Assembly: GCF_023159225.1 (NCBI RefSeq)
Contig: NC_063181.1
Location: 9,321,606 to 9,385,605 of the forward strand
Length of the DNA stretch: 64,000 bases
Source of the DNA: Perognathus longimembris pacificus
Lineage: Eukaryota > Chordata > Mammalia > Rodentia > Heteromyidae
Reading direction: 5' to 3'
Positions 56,910-64,000 of this stretch are shown here, one piece after another. The position numbers were made by a program, and so were the translations under genes. The first letter of the stretch is position 1; the number at the start of each line of letters is the position of its first letter. The notes below the pieces were generated by a model, which did not search any database, was not told where the DNA came from, and saw only the letters and a program-made list of their open reading frames with translations.

Positions 56910-58639
56910 AATCATCAGTCTTGCCAAACATTCCAGCCACAATCATGAGGTCTACCTTACCTTCTTTTTCCAACAAGAACTTGTCTTTGTGAAATCCAAA
57001 CCTGCTCACAGTGCTCTGATGGTTTTCAGGGGCAATTCCACCTTTAGCATGGTGCCCAAAGCCCCCGCTTTCTCCACCCATCTCTTGTTCCTTCCCATGT
57101 GGATCGCTCCTTTTCATTACCCAGAAGTACATTTGGTTAAAGAAATTTACTGTATATTTTTGTCTCCTGCTCGTCTCCTTTTCCCTCTTACAGTTCTTTA
57201 ACTTTTGAGAGTCTGTTGGGGCATAGTGGCTAGTGGTGAGCCTTCCTCGCTCTCTGGCAGAATTTAAAGCCTTTTGCTTTTCCACCTCAGACCTTTGCTG
57301 TCTGTTGTCTAATCCTCTCCTTCTGAACTGTGCCTTTTTGCTCTGAGCTTTGAACTGAGCACTGTGCCTTCCATTTTTTGTTTGGGCTGGTTTGATTGCC
57401 CTGAATTTCAGAGTAGGGATTTCCAGATGTTCTCCCCTAGGAACCTTCTTTGGCTCAGGCACACACTTAGACATACATGTATATGCACATGCACAGGCTA
57501 GCCCTGCTCTCCTCTCCTCACACAAGGCCTGGGTCTCCTGCTGTACCAATTAACTTAGCGCACACCCCTTCATGCAGACTCTGCTTGGTGGAAGGAAAGG
57601 CTCCTGCTTTCCCTCACTGCAGCCGAGTTGGTTATAAAACTCCACAAAGAGAAAGATTGGCTTGTTGCTTCCAGACAAGAATTAATAGGTGCAACTCATA
57701 ATCCTGTCTTGAGGGAGATGAAGGGAGAAAGGAGCAAGAGAGAATGTAATGGCCAAATCCACCCCCGCCCACCCCCACTCCCATCTTGCTTGCTGCCTGA
57801 GTGCCTCTCCGGTGTTTGAAGTTCAATGCATAGAAAATGAGCAGAGAGACTCACAGGAGTCAGCACTTTGGGGAGTCCAGCAGCGGGAGGCCTTCAGGGC
57901 AGCTCTGGCTGCCCCCTGCCAGCAGTCAGAAGTAGAAGGAGATAAAGAGAGGCATCCCTCAACTTCTCGTCCCACCCGCTTGGCAGAAGGCCTGGTGGGG
58001 TATTCTGTGCACTCTGGCATCTCTGACCAGAGGAAGCCACAGGGCAGGGGGTAGGAGTGGGATGAGAGCGGGGGTGAAGGGACGCCACTAGGCTGTGGTG
58101 GGATGGCCTCTTTCATTCTGCAGGTGCATAGTCAGACGGGAGGGTGATGCTTCCTCTGGGCTCACCCTGCAGCTGGGTGTAGGGTGGGAGTGGGGGCTGG
58201 GCAGGGCACTCATTTCAAACACAGCCTCCTGCAGGAGGCTGCCTCCTCCTGGAGGTCTGTGCAGTGGGTTTTCCTGTCACCCTGAAGAATCATCTGGATC
58301 CTCGTGCAGTTGGGCACAGAAGAGCTATCCCGAGCACTTTCGCGCTCACCTGGTCAGAAGCCTGTACCTAGGCTGGTTGTGTGATTCTTTTCAGGGAGGC
58401 CTCAACTATCATGATCCTTATGCCTAGCACGGGGTGGTCATCAGAGTGTGATTGTGGGAAACTTGGTTGATCACACAGCAATGGTCACCAGCCTTTTGTT
58501 ACTGTGAGATTGCACTTTGCATACGGCCCTTAGTCTCTTGTTGGTTCTTCCCAGCAGGTCACGAATGACAGGCTCTAGTTCTTACATCGCAGTGATTCTA
58601 GAAGTACTTACTTCACAGGGTTAGGAATAAGATGGAGTA
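56910..58639. other. Unannotated sequence with the longest unexplained frame
   Basis: A 213-codon minus frame (56908-57549) crosses this region. It is Lys/Arg/Glu-rich, shows no domain I know, and is discussed in findings. 57740-58400 is GC-rich but has no recognisable gene. Confidence 0.4.
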
Positions 58640-58890
58640 CAATAAGGTGTTACCATCAACTTAAGGGAGGAGAGACTTATCCTGGCTTATTGTTTCACGG
58701 GTTTCAGTGAATAGTCACTTGACTCTGGGCTTTGATGAGGCAGAATATCATGGTGGGAGCACATGGCAAAGTGGACCTACTCATTTCATGGCAACACAGA
58801 AGCAAGGGAAGAGAGAGGCTGGGGACAAAATACGCCCTTCAAAGTCACCCCCCACCCCCACCTCGTGACCTACTTTCTCCAACTTGGTTC
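58640..58890 (-). mobile_element. MaLR-type LTR, antisense
   Basis: Words in the order of antisense rodent MaLR LTRs: 'gggaggagagacttatcctgg', 'gctttgatgaggcagaatatcatggtggg', 'ggcaacacagaagcaaggg', 'ggggacaaaatacgccctt', and 'gtgacctactttctccaac'. Both ends are approximate. Confidence 0.72.
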
Positions 58891-59035
58891 TTTCTCCTAG
58901 TGTTTCTCAAGTGCTATAAACCAAAGACCAAACTTTTAGCACAGGATCTTTGGGGTATATTTTAATCACACAATAGTACCATTAGATATCCAAGTAGAAA
59001 TGTTGTTACATAGCAGGTGATAGCCTATCATCCCT

Positions 59036-59300
59036 CAGGGGTGGCAAACATGTAGCCCACAAGTCATAGAAGGCCCATGAAGTCATTTGGCACACGATAG
59101 GGCAATTATGTATCCTTGTCATCCACTATCGATAGCTTGCCTTCCTGTATTGATAATTCTGTGTGATCCATAACAATGTTATAAATATCCAAGAAAAGTT
59201 TTGGCTTATCCGTGATCCAGGGGACAAGTTGTGTTATAGTTATAAATATAAGTCACAAACACCACTTTGCAGCAAACAAAACTTAGAGTCAGAGCAGATA
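59036..59300 (+). mobile_element. Possible hAT-type DNA transposon fossil
   Basis: Starts 'caggggtggcaaacatgtagcccac' with 'ggcccatgaagtcatttggc' further in, the head motif of several mammalian hAT elements. No inverted partner found at the right end, so it may be truncated. Low confidence. Confidence 0.35.
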
Positions 59301-59860
59301 AGCAGCTTGGCCAGGTCTGGTGGGTGGTGGAGCTGGAGGAAGTTTGGATCTTTGTCCATGCTACTCTATTTTCTTTCCTGGGAGGAAGTGAGGATTCAAG
59401 CTGAGTCTCATCTTAAGAATGAGGAGAGGAAAAAAGCAAAGACACTATTTATAGCTAGAGATGCAGAGAGACAGAGAGCCAGGGGTGAGGAGACCTGTTG
59501 CTCAACAGGCCAAGGACAATATACTAAGAAAACTTCAGTCCTGGGAACAGAATCATAGTTCAGTGCCATGTTGGTTTAAGTGTGGATTTAAATCCATAAC
59601 GAACCCAGCAGGGGCAGCATGTTCATTCCATCATTTCTCATGCTGAGATCATATGCTACCTATCTGTCATAGGCCTAAGCCAGCGGACGATCCAAAGTCT
59701 ATTTGCTTGGCCTTTACTGCATTATCCATCATTGTAAGAAAAATTTGGCCCACGGTCTGATGAATAGATAGGATGACTTTTAGATAGCTGGGGTCAGTGG
59801 TGCTAGGAAACCTTCCAGGTACATCCAGAACCTTTTCTGGTGGGGTTAGTTTATGTGGAG
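59301..59860. other. Unannotated sequence
   Basis: No gene recognised. The 131-codon frame at 59163-59558 has no domain. Confidence 0.4.
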
Positions 59861-60060
59861 TGTGAGCATGTAAATGTGTGAGTGAATGTGTGAGTGTAAG
59901 AGTGTGAGTGTGGGGGAGTGAATTGTGAGAGTGTGTATGTGCGCGGAATGAGTGCATGTGGAAGTGAATGTGTAGTGGCTGTGAGTGTGAGGTATGAACA
60001 CCTGAATGTGTAACCACATGTGATGGTGTGTGTATCCACATGTGTGACTGTGTGTTTGAA
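59861..60060. repeat. Degenerate GTGA/TG-rich minisatellite
   Basis: About 200 bases of imperfect GTGTGA, GAATGT and GAGTGT words with no constant period. The His/Thr/Ser-rich minus frames (up to 167 codons) across it are translated repeat. Confidence 0.85.
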
Positions 60061-60470
60061 GGTGCTGGAATTGCTGAATAATTCCTCATCTTTCTCAATA
60101 ACCTGATCTAGAGGACAGCCTCTAGGGACGCTGGGAAAGATCACTGGCCTTAGTGATACGTACCTGGCCTTCCTTCTTAACCTCTTCTCCCCCTTGCAAG
60201 AGATTTTTCCCCAACAAGGAAACAGAGGAACCACAGAAGGCAGAAGGCTGTCTGAGGAGATCAAAGTCTGCCCTCCTAGCCCAGATCCCTCCTTCCTCCC
60301 TCCCTTCACCTCACATGGTCCCTCCCTCCTGCTCCCTGTCTTCATTCTGCTCACTTGCCTTTTCTTTAAAGACCTTTCTGGAAGAGGAATTGCTCACACT
60401 TTGTCTCAAACATGCTGTATTTTTTGTTAACAGCGGCACTGCACCAAAAGAGATTTAAAAAAAAAAAGGA

Positions 60471-60471
<1 letters not shown>
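60061..60471. other. Unannotated sequence
   Basis: No gene recognised. An A12 run lies just before the GA repeat. Confidence 0.35.

Positions 60472-60531
<60 letters not shown>
60472..60531. repeat. (GA)n microsatellite
   Basis: Pure GA/AG run of about 29 units, preceded by an A run (60456-60467) that could be the tail of a lost retroposon. Confidence 0.97.
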
Positions 60532-60533
<2 letters not shown>

Positions 60534-61337
60534 GAGGATTCCACCCCCAGAATGAATAATTTAACTCTTCCCACCAAGAAAGGAGGATCTAGAGAAGGGG
60601 ACCACCAGGAGTGCCACTCACCCCTGAAGGGAGGCTGATTCAATGATTGATGAGGGGGTCCCCACATTCCTGTCCTTTTATTGATATTTTCTTATTCCAG
60701 CTCTTGTCTGGTGCCTGGCCTGTGTTTTCAGTAGTCTTGTTTGGGGTGGAAGAGGAATGACTCTACAGAATAAGTATGTCCCCAGACTCTACTCTGTCAG
60801 CTTGGCCTCTAGTATCCAAGCCTTACTATCCTCACATTTTCTCTTCCACTCAGAATTTCATTTTGTTTTGGAACCTTAACATGTCAGGTCTGGTTACATT
60901 GCTGGGCATAGGCTTCTTTTTTCTCTCTTCTCCTCTCTGAATCCTGTAGCATGCTGAAAGCTGAGAGCAAGGTGCTTCTGAGTTGCAGAGAAAATTCAGC
61001 AGAGAAGTTTCCAGTCTTGTAGGATGTACAGCCTGGCATTCCAGAGCTCCTGGGATTCCTGGCTGGGGAGAAAATGCAAGAAGGGCCCCCGGCATGGGTC
61101 TCTAGAGCTGCTGGACTGTGGGCTCAAAGGCTCTGTCCAGCCAGCCAGCTGTCAGTGTGAAGTGCAAGGGCAGCTATGTGGCTCTTTGCAGAGTCTGGCT
61201 TTCCACGAGGTCCCACAGCACTGTTGGATGAGTGAGATGATCAGTGAGGGAAGTGGAAACAAATCATCAATCTTCTCCTGTCACTGGGCATCTACTGCTT
61301 TTAAGGAAGTGTGAAACTAGAGATGTATAACCTGTGT
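60532..61337. other. Unannotated sequence
   Basis: No gene or repeat family recognised. Confidence 0.4.
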
Positions 61338-61655
61338 TTCAGTCCGTTTGGCCACTATAATAAAATACTTTAGACTGGGCAATTTGCAAACAACAGAAGT
61401 CTACTGCTCCTAGTTGTGGGGGCTGGAAAATGCAGCAGAATTGGTGTCAGGGGAGGCCTGTTCTTCAGAGATGACACCTTAGATGCATACTTGTGTGAGA
61501 AATAAACAAATGGACCCACTAGAACCTCTTTTATGAGGGTGCTGATCCCTTCATGAGTCCCAGTGCCCAAATCACCTCCTCCAAAAGCCTCCACCAATGA
61601 ACATTATCTTAGTGAGGATTACCTTTCAACCTGCAGATCACAGTTAGTAAACTAA
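61338..61655 (-). mobile_element. MaLR (MST/MLT1-type) LTR, antisense
   Basis: Begins 'cagtccgtttggccactataataaaatactttagactgggcaatttgcaaa' (61340-61390), the antisense LTR 3' end. It passes 'gtgggggctggaaaatgcag', 'gggtgctgatcccttcatgag', and 'caaatcacctcctccaaaagcc' in the expected order. About 315 bases, no internal domain. Confidence 0.78.
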
Positions 61656-62536
61656 ATGTCTTAGGGCATTAAGGTCCAGCTGAGGAGGTGCATGTGGCAT
61701 CAGAAGCTAGAGACAGGCCTTGGAAGTAACGTGACTGTTCCTATGCTGAAGGCCTGGTAGGATACAGAGGTATATGGCTGGGAGAGGAGTTTCTAAAGTC
61801 AGTAGAAAACATCAGAAAAGGCACAGGTTTGGACAAAGAAAGAAAAGGTGTTGAAAGAATTGTTGGGCAGAGAACTTGAACGGAGCACAGCCCCAGAACC
61901 AAAAGACTGAATCTGAGACATCCAAATTGTCCTACAACCAAATGTTGTGCATGGGGAAATCTACAGGCATTTAGCCCTTAAGAATAGAAGACACATATGC
62001 CTAAAGGAGAGCACAGAATGTAGAGTCCCATGTGCAATCTTGTAATGGGGATCTACTTTCTATTTCTTGTACATCACATAGCAGGTCTGGTGAGATCTGA
62101 GAACGTACACTCTTTTTGTCTTGTAAATAATAGTGCAGCACTTTTTACATTGCTCTGGAGCCTCCATGTTTAAAGGCACAGTTTGCAGAGCAATGCTAGG
62201 TTCATTACAAAATGGAGCAGAAGGTGCAGAGATTTTTCTGTACATTGACCAGCACATGACATCTCCCCCATTGTTATCACTTCCATCAAAGTGGGATGTT
62301 CATGACTAGTGGTAAATCTACATTGATGTCATTGTCATGGAAAGTCCATGGTCTATGTGAGGCTTTGTGTTTGATGTTCTGTAGGTTTGGAAAAAAATGT
62401 ATAACAACCCCCACCTAAAACTTTATTATGAAGAGTATTGCCATACATAATCTGAGAGATATTTTCACTGCCCTAAAAATTATCTGTGCACTTCCAATTT
62501 ATCCCCGCTGCTGCCTTTATTCACAACTATCTGCTT
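61656..62536. other. Unannotated sequence
   Basis: No gene or repeat family recognised. The 65-codon minus frame at 62060-62257 has five cysteines but no recognisable fold. Confidence 0.4.
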
Positions 62537-62600
62537 TCCTCCCTCCCTCCCTCCCTCTGTCCCTCCCTCCTACCCTGCCTTTTTTTCCTCCCTTCCTTTC
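62537..62600. repeat. (TCCC)n tract
   Basis: TCCC/CCTT tetranucleotide units on the plus strand. Confidence 0.9.
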
Positions 62601-62679
62601 TCATTCCTTTTTTCCTCCTTTCTACCTTCTGTCTGGCTATTTTCTTTTAAAAAGTGTATAGCTGGAATTACACAATATA

Positions 62680-64000
62680 TAGCCTTTTCAAATTGGCTTC
62701 TTTCACTTCATTCTATGCATTTAAGCTTCCTCCACATCTTCTCAAGACTTGGTACCTCCTTCTATTTTAGTATTGTGTCTCAGAATCAGTATATCATTAT
62801 TTATCCATTCATCTACCAAGGGGCATCTTGGTTGGTTCCCTTCTTGGCATTATGAATAGCACTGTTTGTGTTATTCATTGTCAACTTATTATGTGGACAT
62901 ACAATTCAACTCTTTTTGGTGGAAGGATTATGGTTATAAATTGTGTATTGAAAGAGTGTTTAGTTTTGTAAGACATAACCAGATTGTTTTTCAAAGTGGA
63001 TGAACCATTTTTCATTTCCACCAGCAATGAATAAGAATTCCTGTTGCTATGACTACTTCATACTATTTGGTGCAGTCAGTGTTCTAAACTATGGCGCTCT
63101 AATTGGTTTCACAGATGATACAAGTTTTGGAACATTTCAAATATACATATTTTCCACCTGTGTATAACTTTTGATGTGATATCTCTTAATGTGGTTGATG
63201 CATTTTCTCATCAGGTTTTTTTTGTGTTCCTATTTCTGAGTTTTAAGTGTCTTTTCCCTGAGGTGTGCTTTGTTTTCTCATTCTCTTGATACCATCTTTT
63301 GTGAAGTAGACATTTTAATTTTTAGTAAAATCTAGATTATTAATTATGTTTCCCATGGATCATCCCTTTGGCATTTTATCTGAAAAGTCACAGTATAGAT
63401 AAGTTGTCTAGTTTTTCTCTGTTTGGATATTCATTTTTCCAGCAATAATCATTGAAGGGTCTGTCTTTTTCCTCAGTGTGTATTTTTGGCACGTTGTAGA
63501 AAATCAGTTGGCTGTTCGTGAGTAGATATTTTTTTGACTCACTATTCTGTTCTACTGGTTTATACATCTGTTTTAATCTCAGCATCATATGTTTTGGATA
63601 CTATAGCTTTGTGTTATATTTTGAAGACAAGTAGTGTGGTACACTTTGTTGTTTTTGTTCAAGATTGTTTTGTCTAGTGGGGGTCTTTGTGGTTCCAAAA
63701 TAAAAGTATTTTGACACAAATTACATTGAATGTGGGTATTATGGACATTTTAACAATACAAAAATTTCCAGTCCATTTATTTGTGTACTCTTTAATTTCC
63801 TTTGTACATTTTATAATTTTTAGTATAGAGGTCTGTCATGTTTTTGGCTAAATTTACTTTGAGGAGGATTGGAGGTGTAGTTATTAGAAACTGAATATTC
63901 TTCTTGTTTTCTTGTCCAGGCAATTTACTATTTCAGTTATTACAATATTAGTGTATAGAAATGATACTGAATAAGTTTCATGATGATCCCATATCTTACA
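62680..64000 (-). mobile_element. Ancient L1 ORF2, antisense, runs off the window
   Basis: A long decayed L1 read on the minus strand. On the plus strand its landmarks appear in antisense order: 'catctaccaaggggcatcttggttggttcc' (62811-62840), 'cacaatttccaccagcaatga' type words (63015-63030), 'gttcaagattgttttgtctag' (63657-63677), then 'tatggacattttaacaatac' (63740), and the 'tttatttgtgtactctttaatttcc' stretch (63775-63800), which lies in the reverse transcriptase. Only fragments of open frame remain. The 3' part of the antisense element continues past the window edge. Confidence 0.75.

Noticed and set aside
59667..60354. Minus-strand frames of 143 and 167 codons rich in His, Thr and Ser
   Set aside because: Both are driven by the GTGA/TG repeat at 59861-60060, so the sequence is translated low complexity.

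Overview
This window reads as intergenic or intronic DNA from a mammal, most likely a rodent of the superfamily Geomyoidea (kangaroo rats, pocket mice, pocket gophers). The main evidence is a dimeric SINE with a tRNA-Ala/ID-like left half and a Geo-type right half, a combination described as restricted to Geomyoidea. It occurs in five clear copies (about 10812, 26951, 47909, 53497 and 56687). The window also holds 7SL/B1-like SINEs, MaLR/ERVL LTRs, MIRs, old L1s, and long CA/TG, GA and TA dinucleotide runs of the kind abundant in rodents. There is no bacterial-style gene packing, no operon, and no host protein-coding gene that I can support.

Layout. 1-3.5 kb: AT-rich DNA with ancient antisense L1 pieces and an ERVL-type LTR. 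3.5-9.4 kb: unique sequence with MIR fragments, one 7SL+Geo composite SINE (5837-6080), a GA tract, and the first of two fossil palindromic DNA transposons (8200-8367). 9399-9932: a well-preserved GC-rich solo LTR of a class II (ERVK-like) endogenous retrovirus with a perfect 6-bp target-site duplication. 10-25 kb: SINEs, MIRs, an antisense MaLR and simple repeats in otherwise unique DNA. 25.3 kb: the 3' end of an L1. 26-36 kb: mostly unique sequence with MaLR LTRs. 36.2-38.2 kb: old sense-strand L1. 39.6-44.2 kb: three MaLR LTRs. 47.9-50.4 kb: an IDL-Geo SINE, an ID-like SINE and a rearranged L1 (49098-50359). In that L1 the C-terminal ORF2 piece is inverted relative to the 3' UTR, and matching duplications lie at both ends. 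50.6-62 kb: B1s, MaLRs, a second palindromic DNA transposon, an IDL-Geo SINE with a 17-bp duplication (56670-56909), and purine and TG repeats. 62.7 kb to the end: a long antisense ancient L1.

There is no gene pathway to describe. The functional logic is retrotransposition: L1 supplied the enzyme that mobilised the SINEs (the SINE duplication at 56670/56893 and the L1 duplication at 49098/50344 both sit at TT/AAA-type nicking sites). ERVL-MaLR and class II ERV insertions left solo or fragmentary LTRs. Several unique AT-rich stretches with homeodomain- or POU-like words (for example 22.9, 26.2 and 28.5 kb) could be conserved regulatory DNA, but only a cross-species alignment can show that. I found no undescribed multi-gene system. 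The most interesting items are the inverted L1, the solo LTR, the two SINE architectures built on the Geo monomer, and the pair of palindromic DNA-transposon fossils. Family names come from remembered consensus patterns without any database search, and boundaries of old repeats are approximate.
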